Translations under genes and position numbers: made by a program | Origin: an uncultured Eubacteriales bacterium | GTDB taxonomy: Bacteria > Bacillota > Clostridia > TANB77 > CAG-508 | Assembly (NCBI GenBank): GCA_902492015.1 | Contig: CABUJR010000016.1 | Location: 1-31,281 of the forward strand | Length of the DNA: 31,281 nucleotides | Reading direction: 5' to 3' | The notes under the pieces: model-generated | The model's database searches: none | The model's input: only the letters and a program-made list of their open reading frames with translations | Told to the model about the DNA's origin: nothing | In this document: positions 7,815-15,673 of the stretch, one piece after another | Layout: each line of letters opens with the position of its first letter | Position numbering within the stretch: the stretch's first letter is position 1

Positions 7815-9032
7815 ATGGATTTTGAACCACTTACTCAACTTAATATGATTATTATGGGTGTAAATAAAAATACTGAAAATTTTATACGTGATACTTTTTC
7901 TAAAGTAAATGCGATATATAATTTAGATGATAACTCTTATGAATTATTAAAAACTGAAAAAGAATTTAATAGTAAAAGAGAATATAAAAAATATATTTCA
8001 AAATACTCTAATAATATGTGTAAACTATATAAGTCTGACTATATTGAAGAAGAACAGAAATTAGGAACTTTATTATTAGATTTTCTAAAATACGATTTTA
8101 CTAACTTTGATTCTTTTTGTGAATTTGTTTATAAGTATGGATTACCAGCAATAAGCTTCAACCTTACAGTTAATAAATTAGATAATCCATTTAAAAATTG
8201 TTCAAAACTAAATATTGTTAATGATAAGGATAATGTATTTTATACTGAAGAAGATTTTTATAAGACTTGTAAAGAAAATTTCAAACAAAGATCAGAAATT
8301 CTTATAGCTTATCAAAATAGATTTGATGCAATAATAAGATTTATAAATAATCTATTTAATTTAGATTACTTAAATGACCTTTCTATAGGAGAAAGATTTT
8401 ATTTATACCAAATGTGTGATTCTACATATTATCTAGCCAATTCAACCATCTTACTTTCTGCTGCAACAGTATCTTATGATATATCTCCGATGAAAGATCT
8501 TGGATTTCCTAAGAATTCTAAAGCAGAAGATTTTGAAAATTTTGAAGAAAAAGTTATATCACTTGCAAATCATATGAAATCTCATCCTCAAGAATATAAT
8601 AAAAAAACATCTATCTATATTAAGTTCAATTGCTATACAATTGAAACAGCATGTTTAATAAGTATATTAAATCTAGTTCAAAATAATATACCTATAGCTA
8701 TTTGTAAGAATTGTGGTAATTACTTTATTCCATCTTCTAAAAAGAATACTTTATACTGTGATAATATATTTGAAAATGGTAAAACATGTCAAGAAATTGG
8801 TGCAATGATTACTTACAATGAAAAGTTAAAAAAAGATGAAATAACTTCATTATATAGAAAAACATTATCCGCAAAAAAGATGTTAGCAAATAGAAATCCT
8901 GATATTCCAATGTATTTAGCAAAATATGAACATTGGAAAAAAGAAGCTAATGAATTTAGACAAAAAATAAAAAAAGGCAAAAAAACAGAAGAAGAATTTA
9001 AACAATGGATAGAAGAAACTAGAAAAAAATAA
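7815..9032 (+). CDS. DUF6076-like protein with a C-terminal four-cysteine zinc site
   Basis: This 405-residue protein is mostly helical and has no signal peptide. Its clear mark is a C-terminal zinc-ribbon-like motif: C297-x2-C300 (ICKNCGNYFIP), then C315 and C325 (TLYCDN, GKTCQE), followed by a lysine-rich helical tail. Proteins of this appearance, which I associate with DUF6076, accompany integrases in Clostridia elements; their function is unknown. It starts after CTCGGAGGT and ends 50 nt before the integrase, so the two are probably co-transcribed from the promoter at 7758-7785. A role in control of integration, or in DNA or RNA binding, is only a guess. Confidence 0.7.
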   Translation: MDFEPLTQLNMIIMGVNKNTENFIRDTFSKVNAIYNLDDNSYELLKTEKEFNSKREYKKYISKYSNNMCKLYKSDYIEEEQKLGTLLLDFLKYDFTNFDSFCEFVYKYGLPAISFNLTVNKLDNPFKNCSKLNIVNDKDNVFYTEEDFYKTCKENFKQRSEILIAYQNRFDAIIRFINNLFNLDYLNDLSIGERFYLYQMCDSTYYLANSTILLSAATVSYDISPMKDLGFPKNSKAEDFENFEEKVISLANHMKSHPQEYNKKTSIYIKFNCYTIETACLISILNLVQNNIPIAICKNCGNYFIPSSKKNTLYCDNIFENGKTCQEIGAMITYNEKLKKDEITSLYRKTLSAKKMLANRNPDIPMYLAKYEHWKKEANEFRQKIKKGKKTEEEFKQWIEETRKK

Positions 9033-9082
9033 ATTTATATAAAATCCTTGCCATAGGTATGCTGAAAGGAGGTGAAAAAGTA

Positions 9083-10258
9083 ATGGCAGGGTATCTTGAA
9101 AAGAGAGGCAAACGCTCATGGAGATTAATTGTATCACATGGTTTTGACAGCTATGGTAACAGAATCAAATATACTAAGAGTATCAAGGCTAATAGTAGGC
9201 GAGAAGCAGACAAAGAACTTGTAAACTTTGTTTATGAGATAGAAAATGGTATTGTTTTGCAGAACTCTTCAATGACATTTAAAGAATTTACAGATTTATG
9301 GAGAAAAAATTATGGTGAAAAAGAATTAGCACCTAAAACTTATGAAAGATATAAAGGAATGTTAAAATCACGAATTATTCCATATTTCGGTCATTATAAG
9401 TTATGCAATATAAAGCCAACTCACATTATGAGTTTTTACGATTATCTTTCAAAAGATCATCAATTAAAAAGATGTAAAAATCACAATGGAAAGACTGTAA
9501 TGAAAAGCTTATCTTCTAAAACAATACTAGAACATCATCGTTTACTACATGCTATGTTACAGAATGCAGTATATTGGCAGATACTACCTTATAATCCGGC
9601 AGATAGAGTTAAACCACCTAAACACGTAAGACCTCAAATTAAATACTATGATGATGTTCAATGTAAACAATTACTTGAGGCATTAGAAAATGAAGAAATT
9701 AAATTTCAAACTATTGTTATATTAACATTGTTTACTGGTATGCGTAGAGGCGAAGTATTGGGCTTAGAATGGTCAGATATCGATTTTAAGGAAGGTTTTG
9801 TTAATATTACTAAGTCAAGTCAGTATATTGCTGATAAAGGCATTTTCGTAAAAGACCCAAAGACACATAGTTCAATTAGAAAAGTCGGAATTCCTGATAT
9901 CGTTATAAATATGCTTTATAAGTACAAAACTTGGTATGATGCAGAAAAAGAAAAATGTGGAAACTTATGGATTAACTCAAACAGACTATTTGTTACTTGG
10001 AATGGTAATCCGATGCATCCAGATACAATTACAGATTGGTTTCGTTCTTTTATTGAAAAGAACAATTTACCAAAAATTACTTTCCATGGTTTGCGACACA
10101 CAAATGCTACTTTGCTCGTTTCACAAAATGTGGATGTAGCAGTTATAGCATCAAGATTAGGGCATGCTCAAATAACAACTACCTTAAACTTCTATGTGCA
10201 TCCAGTTGAAGCTAATAATAAAGAAGCTGGTAATGTGTTAGAGAAAGTGCTCGCATAA
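9083..10258 (+). CDS. Tn916-type tyrosine integrase of element 1
   Basis: This 391-residue site-specific recombinase has an N-terminal arm-binding domain (about 1-60), a SAM-like core-binding domain (about 65-165) and a C-terminal catalytic domain. Catalytic residues visible are R221 (TGMRRGE), K260, H335-x2-R338 (HGLRH), H361 and the nucleophile Y371. The ATG at 9083 is chosen over an upstream frame start at 9059 because AAAGGAGGTG lies 8 nt before it. A 13-bp match to a tRNA 3' end lies 190 bp downstream, where an integrase's own attachment site is expected. Confidence 0.93.
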   Translation: MAGYLEKRGKRSWRLIVSHGFDSYGNRIKYTKSIKANSRREADKELVNFVYEIENGIVLQNSSMTFKEFTDLWRKNYGEKELAPKTYERYKGMLKSRIIPYFGHYKLCNIKPTHIMSFYDYLSKDHQLKRCKNHNGKTVMKSLSSKTILEHHRLLHAMLQNAVYWQILPYNPADRVKPPKHVRPQIKYYDDVQCKQLLEALENEEIKFQTIVILTLFTGMRRGEVLGLEWSDIDFKEGFVNITKSSQYIADKGIFVKDPKTHSSIRKVGIPDIVINMLYKYKTWYDAEKEKCGNLWINSNRLFVTWNGNPMHPDTITDWFRSFIEKNNLPKITFHGLRHTNATLLVSQNVDVAVIASRLGHAQITTTLNFYVHPVEANNKEAGNVLEKVLA

Positions 10259-10362
10259 AAACTCTTTTCAAAATTTCTCGAAAATTACTTTTTTGATTTT
10301 CTAAGTTTAATATAAATTAGTAAGGTTGAAATATGCTATTTAGTGCATAATAAAGTAGGGAC

Positions 10363-10382
10363 TGTCCCCAAATTGTCCCCAC
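10363..10382 (+). repeat. Short 11-bp-period direct repeat beside the attachment site
   Basis: TGTCCCCA occurs twice (starts 10363 and 10374), 11 bp apart, between the integrase stop and the tRNA-derived sequence. The helical spacing and position fit arm-type binding sites for integrase or Xis. A similar pair (TTTTACCCAA, also 11 bp apart) occurs at 19144-19164. Confidence 0.4.
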
Positions 10383-10406
10383 TTTTGTAAAAATAGATAT
10401 TTGGTC

Positions 10407-10440
10407 AAAAAAATAAGAGCCTGCAATCTCTTGCGACTCT
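10407..10440 (-). terminator. Terminator-like hairpin behind the tRNA 3' end remnant
   Basis: On the minus strand AGAG-GCAA pairs with TTGC-CTCT across a small internal loop, followed by a run of seven T after TA. It sits 8 nt past the tRNA CCA-like end at 10449-10461, where a tRNA terminator is expected. The stem is imperfect. Confidence 0.45.
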
Positions 10441-10448
10441 AATAAAAT

Positions 10449-10461
10449 TTTGGTTGCGGGG
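10449..10461 (-). repeat. Attachment-site core: 13 bp of a tRNA 3' end, left border of element 2
   Basis: TTTGGTTGCGGGG is identical to 18978-18990. Reversed, it reads as the 3' acceptor strand and CCA of a tRNA (CCCCGCAACCA). So GC-rich a 13-mer is unlikely to recur by chance in this AT-rich DNA. No similarity extends past 10461. Confidence 0.65.
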
Positions 10462-10762
10462 AAATGCTTAAATATTTATTTTTCAATATTAAATCATATT
10501 TTGTTTAGTGAATTGTTTAAAGTAAATAAGAAATTAATAACTTTGAGAATTGCTAACAATTCTTTTATATCATGGATTTTGAGTTGCATAAAATAGACAT
10601 TTTATACTATGTACCTATCAAAACAAATAAAGTTTAACTATTACTAAACAATGATTTATCCATACGTTTCATAACAAATTTTTATAGTACATACAAAATT
10701 TATGTTTTCTTATGTTAAATATATTATAATTTATTTTTTATTCTATTTGTTACAAACTTTTA
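10462..10762. other. Non-coding left end of element 2
   Basis: I find no convincing gene here. The only clear structure is a small hairpin at 10546-10563 (AGAATTG, loop CTAA, CAATTCT) followed by T-rich DNA, a weak terminator candidate. The rest is very AT-rich. Confidence 0.5.
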
Positions 10763-11089
10763 TTATTTGATACATTTGACTTTATCAGCAATATCTCCAA
10801 TAACCATTTTAGGGGAATATCTTAGTATCTTACTATTTTCGCTTTTAGAGTATCTCAAATTGTTCATATTATTAGTCGCATTTACAATATTTGATTTTAT
10901 TGTTTTCCAATTTTGTTTATATTTTTTAGCTAAATTTTTATATATATTATTTTCTATATCTTTTAATATTTTTATTGGATTATCACTTTTACAAACTATT
11001 TCAATGCTATCTATAATATAAAATGTACCTAAATTTGCTAATGAATATCCATAATTAATAACTTCTTTTTTTATATCTTCTCTTATAAT
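10763..11089 (-). CDS. Spo0A C-terminal-domain-like DNA-binding protein, apparent ATT start
   Basis: The 108-residue product resembles the DNA-binding C-terminal domain of Spo0A and has no receiver domain. GYSLANLGTFYIIDSIEI aligns with the first helices. NIYKNLAKKYKQNWKTIKSNIVNAT matches the recognition region (IA-KKY---VERAIR-AI in Spo0A). SPKMVIGDIADKVK matches the Spo0A end (NSEFIAMVADKLR). No ATG, GTG or TTG lies between the upstream in-frame stop and the conserved part. An ideal AAAGGAG (11096-11102) stands 6 nt before ATT at 11089, so ATT is probably the start codon. A truncated, decayed gene is the alternative. Free-standing Spo0A-C-like proteins occur on mobile elements and are thought to act as regulators. 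Confidence 0.7.
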   Translation of the reverse strand: MIREDIKKEVINYGYSLANLGTFYIIDSIEIVCKSDNPIKILKDIENNIYKNLAKKYKQNWKTIKSNIVNATNNMNNLRYSKSENSKILRYSPKMVIGDIADKVKCIK

Positions 11090-11110
11090 ATTCGTCTCCT
11101 TTCATTTTTA

Positions 11111-11150
11111 CACTTATCTACATTTTTCTGCACTTATTTACACTTTTCTT
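11111..11150 (-). repeat. Two tandem 20-bp repeats upstream of the Spo0A-C-like gene
   Basis: CACTTATCTACATTTTTCTG (11111-11130) is followed directly by a copy with 17 of 20 bases identical (11131-11150). Two units of two helical turns each, just upstream of the ribosome site, look like an operator for a protein binding one face of the DNA. Confidence 0.5.
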
Positions 11151-11318
11151 GATTTTATGGATATAGATGATTAATATTAGTATTGTTCAATGCTTTTTAT
11201 TGAACGCTGTACCAAAAAGACGGACTCAATAATTTTACGTTTAATTGGTGCAAAGTATGAAGAATAAGAACAATTTTCTAATGTACAGCTAAAGCTAAAC
11301 TCAGTTAGGAGGAAAAAC

Positions 11319-11789
11319 ATGAAAGTTTTTAAAAAAATTCAAGCTTTAGTCATGGTAGCCATTATTGCTATCACGAGTTTGGGAACTACTGCTTTTGCAG
11401 CTGAAGTTTCGCCAAGAAATTCTGTAACTGAAGAGGTTTCTGCTGACGAGAACATCATTCAACCGCGTGTGCTAACCACAATCGTCGACCAATCTTTTTC
11501 TATGTCAGGTGTTCATACCGGTTCGACAAGAACCTACAATTACTATAATTTGGGCGCCATTTGTACATTTACTGATATGAATGGTAATATTCCATCTGAT
11601 GGTACCATTCTTGCTATTCGGTTGTACGATTCTAACAACAACTTGATAAAAGAATGGCAAGGTAGTAGGGGAAATGTACTATGCACCCCTGTTGGAATTA
11701 ATAATGGCGGAAGGTATTATTTTAAATATCTTGTCGCATATGGAACTCAAAATATTAAAGTCAATATGCTTATTGTGAGTGCTTCATAA
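11319..11789 (+). CDS. Small secreted protein of unknown function
   Basis: The 156-residue product begins with a clear signal peptide: KKIQ, a hydrophobic core (ALVMVAIIAITSLGTTAFA), then a likely cut after AFA-A near residue 28. The mature part of about 128 residues is rich in Thr, Ser, Asn, Tyr and Gly, with alternating strand-like segments and one visible cysteine pair. It looks like a small beta-sandwich; I do not recognise the family. AGGAGG at 11307-11312 precedes the ATG. Base composition is visibly higher in GC than its neighbours, which suggests separate and recent acquisition. A 7-bp hairpin at 11185-11205 lies in its upstream region. It could be a surface protein, inhibitor or bacteriocin-like product; nothing decides this. 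Confidence 0.75.
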   Translation: MKVFKKIQALVMVAIIAITSLGTTAFAAEVSPRNSVTEEVSADENIIQPRVLTTIVDQSFSMSGVHTGSTRTYNYYNLGAICTFTDMNGNIPSDGTILAIRLYDSNNNLIKEWQGSRGNVLCTPVGINNGGRYYFKYLVAYGTQNIKVNMLIVSAS

Positions 11790-11856
11790 TCCCATAATAA
11801 GCTATTTAAAGTAACCATTATATGCTGTATCAAAGAAACATTCTTATTCTTCATAC

Positions 11857-11894
11857 AACAGACTAGCAAAGAATTCTGCTAGTCTGTTTCTATT
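11857..11894. terminator. Terminator between the secreted-protein gene and the anti-sigma gene
   Basis: A 12-bp perfect stem (AACAGACTAGCA and its complement, 11857-11868 and 11877-11888) with an 8-nt loop is followed by a T-rich tract. It separates two convergent genes and could serve both. Confidence 0.85.
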
Positions 11895-11896
11895 TT

Positions 11897-12919
11897 TCAA
11901 TCATTTTTTATTAAAGTAATACTTGAATCAAATGGAATTAAATAAAGTTCTATTTCATTTAATTCATCAAATATACTAACCGAATCAAATCTTAAAATAT
12001 ACTCATTCATTAGATTATTAGAAACTTCTGTGTTTGATGGTGAGATAAGTTCATTATTATATTTTAAGTAAAATACTGCTACATCATTTAGAATATCAAG
12101 ATTGTCCATAATGTATTGTGCAGCATCAAATGATTCCTTTAAAGTTAACTTAATATTTACTCCTGTAGGAGATAAAGTTGCTACTGCATTTTCCACATAT
12201 TTATTTTCTTCTAAAAGTGTATATATAATATTAGTATTAACTCTCATTTTTTCATCTATTGATACCATTAATTTCCAATCTCCATCAATTGTCTTTTGTG
12301 TACCATTTTCATATACTAAATCTAAACTTTTAATATCAAAATATAATTCTTTAAATTCTTCACTTTCAGGTCTTAAACCAAATAAAATTGAATCTCTGAA
12401 TGTTGTATCTGTTAATTTTATAGGTTCATTTGCCCAAGTTACAGAATTATATATTGGAATTTCTTCAAGTTTTTCTACACCTTTAAATCCACTTTGAAAA
12501 ACCACCTTTTCATTATCATTTGTAATAACAAAATCTTTTAAACGAATTGATTTTACATTTTCATTTTTAGTTTCAAAATTAAAAGCAATATCTAAATTTA
12601 AGTCATCTACGATTAGATTATCTACTTTTATTCCAATATCTTTATCATATATGTAATCGACATTTTCTTCTTGTATATATCCGTTTTCAACTGCAACATC
12701 AATAGCTTTTGTCGAATTGTTAAATATCTTTTTAATATAGCTTTCTATCTCTTTAGCAAAAACTATTCCTGTTGAAAACATTAAACAAATACATGCTACC
12801 ATACCATACTTCATATATTTATAATTTTTTGGCTTTTTAATAGCTATATTTTCTTCTTTAAACTTATATATAGATATTTTAGAAATTACTTTTTCTTTAA
12901 TAATATTATTATCTTCCAT
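11897..12919 (-). CDS. DUF4179-type membrane anti-sigma factor
   Basis: The 340-residue protein has a short cytoplasmic N-terminus (about 1-35), one membrane segment (KYGMVACICLMFSTGIVFA, about 36-54) and a large extracellular domain. This is the usual layout of DUF4179 proteins, which hold a partner sigma factor until an outside signal arrives. Its ATG at 12919 overlaps the end of the sigma gene by 11 nt, and its AGGAGG lies inside the last sigma codons, so the two are translationally coupled. The signal sensed is unknown. The secreted protein on the other side of the terminator is a possible but unproven target of this regulon. Confidence 0.8.
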   Translation of the reverse strand: MEDNNIIKEKVISKISIYKFKEENIAIKKPKNYKYMKYGMVACICLMFSTGIVFAKEIESYIKKIFNNSTKAIDVAVENGYIQEENVDYIYDKDIGIKVDNLIVDDLNLDIAFNFETKNENVKSIRLKDFVITNDNEKVVFQSGFKGVEKLEEIPIYNSVTWANEPIKLTDTTFRDSILFGLRPESEEFKELYFDIKSLDLVYENGTQKTIDGDWKLMVSIDEKMRVNTNIIYTLLEENKYVENAVATLSPTGVNIKLTLKESFDAAQYIMDNLDILNDVAVFYLKYNNELISPSNTEVSNNLMNEYILRFDSVSIFDELNEIELYLIPFDSSITLIKND

Positions 12920-13442
12920 GATGTCCTCCTTTACTAAACTCTTTTTTTATTTTTTTTCTTATTCGACTTAATTTTGTACAAACGTTTATTTCTGAAATTT
13001 CTAATTCATAAGCAATTTCTTTTGTAGATTTAGAATAATAATAAAACATATTGAAAATTTCTAATTCTTTTTTCTTTAAAATTTTTAAGCATCTTTCTAT
13101 TTCAATTCGATCTTCTAGCAGAGCATCTATATCACTATAAGAAATAAAATTATCATAATCTTCAATATTATATGTAATATTTCTTTTATCTAATTTTTCT
13201 TTTATTAAATTTCTTGTAATTCCAGCTATGTAAGAATCTAAATACATGATATTTTTTGCTTGATTTTTCCAAAGTATGAAAAATGTATCAGCTAAAATTT
13301 CTTCTTTATCTTCATAACTCAAATTTTCTCCAACCATATTATTTATGATTTTTCTTATATATGGAGAAAAGTCATTTATTATTTTATCTAAATCTATTTC
13401 ACCTTCTTTTTTATAACTCTTTAGTTCTTTTACATTATTCAC
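12909..13442 (-). CDS. ECF-like sigma-70 family RNA polymerase sigma factor
   Basis: The 177-residue protein has region 2 at about residues 25-90 (YIRKIINNMV, YEDKEEILADTFFILW) and region 4 at about 115-170. The latter includes the helix-turn-helix STKEIAYELEISEINVCTKLSRIRKKI. There is no region 1 or 3, as in extracytoplasmic-function sigmas. The start is GTG at 13442, with AAGGGAG 7 nt upstream. It is the first gene of a sigma/anti-sigma pair. TGTAAGG followed by CCCACTATATA between about 13470 and 13505 could be a self-activated promoter, but the match is loose. Presence on a mobile element suggests element-borne stress or surface control. Confidence 0.85.
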   Translation of the reverse strand: MNNVKELKSYKKEGEIDLDKIINDFSPYIRKIINNMVGENLSYEDKEEILADTFFILWKNQAKNIMYLDSYIAGITRNLIKEKLDKRNITYNIEDYDNFISYSDIDALLEDRIEIERCLKILKKKELEIFNMFYYYSKSTKEIAYELEISEINVCTKLSRIRKKIKKEFSKGGHHGR

Positions 13443-13756
13443 TTTTAAATCTCCCTTTTAAAGATATCTTCACTTATATAGTGGGTTATTTTTATAAAAA
13501 CCTTACACTTTTTTATAATATTATATATATTTTTTAATATTAATTAAATTGTGTATTGATATGATATATTTTAATCAGTTTTATATTTATAATATAATTC
13601 TTAACGATTCTTGAATAAAATTTTTATTAGTAAATATATTTTTATCATATTCATATCTAAAAATCATTTTAAAAAGTAGTTTTTTGTAAATTATTAAAAT
13701 TCTAATTGTTTTACTTTTTCACTAAATCAAATGTCGTAAACACTAGTTATATCAAT

Positions 13757-13783
13757 AAAAAGAGACTTAAAAAGTCTCTTTTT
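13757..13783. terminator. Terminator hairpin in the region upstream of the sigma gene
   Basis: Arms AAAAAGAGACTT and their complement form a 12-bp stem with a 3-nt loop, A-rich before and T-rich after, so it can act in both directions. No gene adjoins it directly, so it may insulate the oriT region from the sigma operon. Confidence 0.75.
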
Positions 13784-13959
13784 TTGTTGTTTAAAATATC
13801 TCCACGGCGATTTTCTTTAAAAAAGCTCTGTAATAGTATTGATATATAGTGTTACAAAGCTTGCAAAAAAACAAATTTTGTATCAAAATGTCTTTTTTTG
13901 TATCAAATCCACATAAACATTGAAAATCAGAGTATTATGAAATTAGATCGTACGACAAA

Positions 13960-14176
13960 TGATTATCGATAATCAAATATTTTAGAAAGGAATGCTTGAT
14001 TTATGAAAAAAGAAAAAAAGCAGATTTAAGAAAAAGTATGAAAAAACATCAATGTTTTTTCAGTAGTGTTTGAGTTTATATATAAACTCAAATACTACAA
14101 TAAAATTATTATTTCACTTTCTATAGGAACTGAATATAAATAATAATTTTAAGGGGTTATTAGGGTACTCCCTAAT
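13960..14176. repeat. Palindrome-rich DNA leading into oriT
   Basis: Successive inverted repeats are visible: TGATTATC/GATAATCA (13960-13975); an 11-bp stem with a 2-nt loop (14039-14062); an 18-bp-arm palindrome with one mismatch (14063-14098); 13-bp arms AAAATTATTATTT and complement (14102-14114, 14138-14150); and ATTAGGG/CCCTAAT (14159-14176). I see no gene between 13443 and 14217 apart from an 8-codon frame at 14003-14029. Such structure is usual around transfer origins. Confidence 0.6.
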
Positions 14177-14182
14177 CACAAC

Positions 14183-14217
14183 AGAAACTCAATTGAGTTT
14201 CTAGTGTGTTAGAAACT
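14183..14217 (+). other. pMV158/MobV-type origin of transfer (oriT) with predicted nick between 14208 and 14209
   Basis: The ten bases TAGTGTGTTA (14202-14211) match, from memory, the nick region of the pMV158 oriT. As there, the GTGTGT loop is held by an inverted repeat, here AGTTTCTA (14196-14203) and TAGAAACT (14210-14217). The left arm also pairs with an upstream AGAAACT (palindrome 14183-14202), giving the alternative hairpins known from that family. MobV relaxases nick after GTGTG. The cognate relaxase is encoded at 16286-17293. An IS element starts immediately after the right arm. Confidence 0.75.
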
Positions 14218-14246
14218 TGAAGTGACCCACAAAAGTTGGACAAGTT

Positions 14247-15104
14247 CTATGCTACATTAGGGTAATATTCCATTCTGTACTGAATTGGACTTTTACCATT
14301 TAGCCTTAGCTTTATCCTACTATTATTGTAGTAAGAAATATACTCATCAAGCTCTTGCTTGAATTGATTTATACTTTCGAATTCTTTCGAATAAAAGAAT
14401 TCTGATTTTAATATACTAAAGAAATTTTCGGCACATGCATTATCTAAGCAATTGCCTTTTCTAGACATGCTTTGTCTTATTCCTTTATTTTTTAATATAT
14501 TTTGATAGCGTTCTAATTGATACTGCCAGCCTTGGTCTGAATGTAATATCAAATTTGAATTATCTGGAATTCGCTCAAACGCTTTGTCTAGCATATCTTC
14601 AATTTGTTTGAAGAAAGGTCTTTCTGAGAGATTATAACTTACAACTTCACCATTATATAGATCTATAATTGGTGATAAATAAAATCTTCTATTTAACAAA
14701 GCAAATTGTGTAATATCTGTAACCCATTTTTCATTTGGTTTATTTGCTTTAAAATTACGATTTAAAAGATTTTTGGCAACAACACCAAAATTGCCTTTAT
14801 ATGAACGATACTTTCTAACTTTAACAAAAGATTGTATCTTAAGCTCTTTCATAAGCTTATATACTGTTTTTCTGTTAAGTGTATAACCTCTATTATAAAG
14901 TTCTAAAGTCACTCTACGATAGCCATATCTACCTTTATTTGAATGATAAATTTGCTTAATAACATCTTTTATTTCTGCATATTTATCTGGCTTTGATAGA
15001 TTGTCTATAACGTAATAATATGTACTTTTTGATAATTTTGCCTTTCGTAATAGAGCCGTTATTTTATATTTATGCCTTAATTCATAAACGGCTAATGCTT
15101 TTTC
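14247..15104 (-). CDS. IS150-like transposase OrfB (DDE catalytic part), made by -1 frameshift
   Basis: The frame is open from the slippery site to the stop and reads KALAVYELRHKYKITALLRKAK, then the HTH_21-type region, then the integrase core. Catalytic residues are D in WVTDITQ, D in HSDQGWQY and E in AENFFSILKSE, followed by the typical end YYNNSRIKLRLNGKSPIQYR. Product length after the shift is 285 residues. A GTG near 14912 could start a shorter form, but it would lack the N-terminal part normally joined to OrfA. It cuts and joins the IS ends as an OrfAB fusion. Confidence 0.87.
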   Translation of the reverse strand, partial: EKALAVYELRHKYKITALLRKAKLSKSTYYYVIDNLSKPDKYAEIKDVIKQIYHSNKGRYGYRRVTLELYNRGYTLNRKTVYKLMKELKIQSFVKVRKYRSYKGNFGVVAKNLLNRNFKANKPNEKWVTDITQFALLNRRFYLSPIIDLYNGEVVSYNLSERPFFKQIEDMLDKAFERIPDNSNLILHSDQGWQYQLERYQNILKNKGIRQSMSRKGNCLDNACAENFFSILKSEFFYSKEFESINQFKQELDEYISYYNNSRIKLRLNGKSPIQYRMEYYPNVA

Positions 15105-15673
15105 TTTTTTTGTTGGTTGATTCTTTTTTGAACTAAGGCATCTAATTTTTTTAAGTAATCGTTTTCCATTCTTAAATCTTCGATTTCTTTTAAAAGCTCT
15201 TCTTTGCTTTTATCTGTTAAATCAGAAGTGTCTGGTGTTGAACATTTTCTCATCTTTTTGTTTCGTCGTACTTGCATTCCGTCGATTGCTATTGATCGAT
15301 TATTTAACAAGTACTCACGACCTTTCTCATCATACATTTGCTTCCACAATGCAATTATCGTTGAAGACGGCAACTTAAAGTGCATACGTGCCTTTTCCAA
15401 AGATAAGTGGTTTGCATACATATATTCTACTACGTCAACTTTAAAATTTCCATCATATTTTCTAATTTTTTGTGGTTTTAAGCCATCTTCACCAGAATTT
15501 CTGTAAAGATTGCACCAAACCCTAATTTGTTCCTGATGGATTTTGTAATGTTGAAATGCTTGATAATATGAATGCTTACCTTCAATAACAAACTTAACAA
15601 TTTCTAACTTAAACTCAAATGGGTGTCTAAACATATTGGGTGAACCTCCAATCATACTAATTTTTTTGTCCAA
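15092..15673 (-). CDS. IS150-like transposase OrfA (DNA-binding part)
   Basis: This 193-residue protein carries two helix-turn-helix regions, typical of the IS150 subgroup: residues about 18-60 (KLEIVKFVIEGKHSYYQAFQHYKI) and about 75-115 (VVEYMYANHLSLEKARMHFKLPSSTIIALW). A C-terminal leucine-zipper-like coil follows (LTDKSKEELLKEIEDLRMENDYLKKLDAL). It binds the IS ends and is fused to OrfB by frameshifting near its end (QQKKKKH). The coding sequence begins 18 bp inside the right end of the IS. Confidence 0.87.
   Translation of the reverse strand: MDKKISMIGGSPNMFRHPFEFKLEIVKFVIEGKHSYYQAFQHYKIHQEQIRVWCNLYRNSGEDGLKPQKIRKYDGNFKVDVVEYMYANHLSLEKARMHFKLPSSTIIALWKQMYDEKGREYLLNNRSIAIDGMQVRRNKKMRKCSTPDTSDLTDKSKEELLKEIEDLRMENDYLKKLDALVQKRINQQKKKKH
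15104..15110 (-). promoter_or_regulatory. Slippery heptamer A AAA AAG for -1 frameshifting from OrfA to OrfB
   Basis: The minus-strand run AAAAAAAG near the end of orfA contains the classic A_AAA_AAG heptamer in the correct phase. Slipping back one base gives GAA AAA GCA TTA, which continues straight into orfB. This is the standard way IS3 elements make transposase. Confidence 0.8.

Larger units (their letters stand above)
5109..10461. mobile_element. Right-hand part of integrative element 1 (backbone: winged-helix, replication, xis, integrase)
   Basis: Helicase loader, replisome organizer, excisionase, regulator region and integrase form a complete excision/replication module, ending at a tRNA-derived attachment site at 10449-10461. 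The left end is not visible, and the hsd genes at 3-5015 are probably its cargo. No relaxase is seen, so it may be a mobilized element or a phage-satellite-like island. Confidence 0.6.

Noticed and set aside
10767..11021. Hydrophobic 84-codon open frame on the plus strand
   Set aside because: It is antisense to the Spo0A-C-like gene, which has recognisable domain sequence and a good ribosome site; the hydrophobic look comes from reading an AT-rich gene backwards.
14003..14029. 8-codon frame MKKEKKQI after AGAAAGGA, possibly a leader peptide
   Set aside because: It is too short to support, the spacing to the ribosome site is long, and no downstream gene in that direction would be controlled by it.
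13751..14217. CRISPR array or tandem-repeat array in the palindrome-rich region
   Set aside because: The palindromes differ from one another and no direct repeat with regular spacers is present here or elsewhere in the window.
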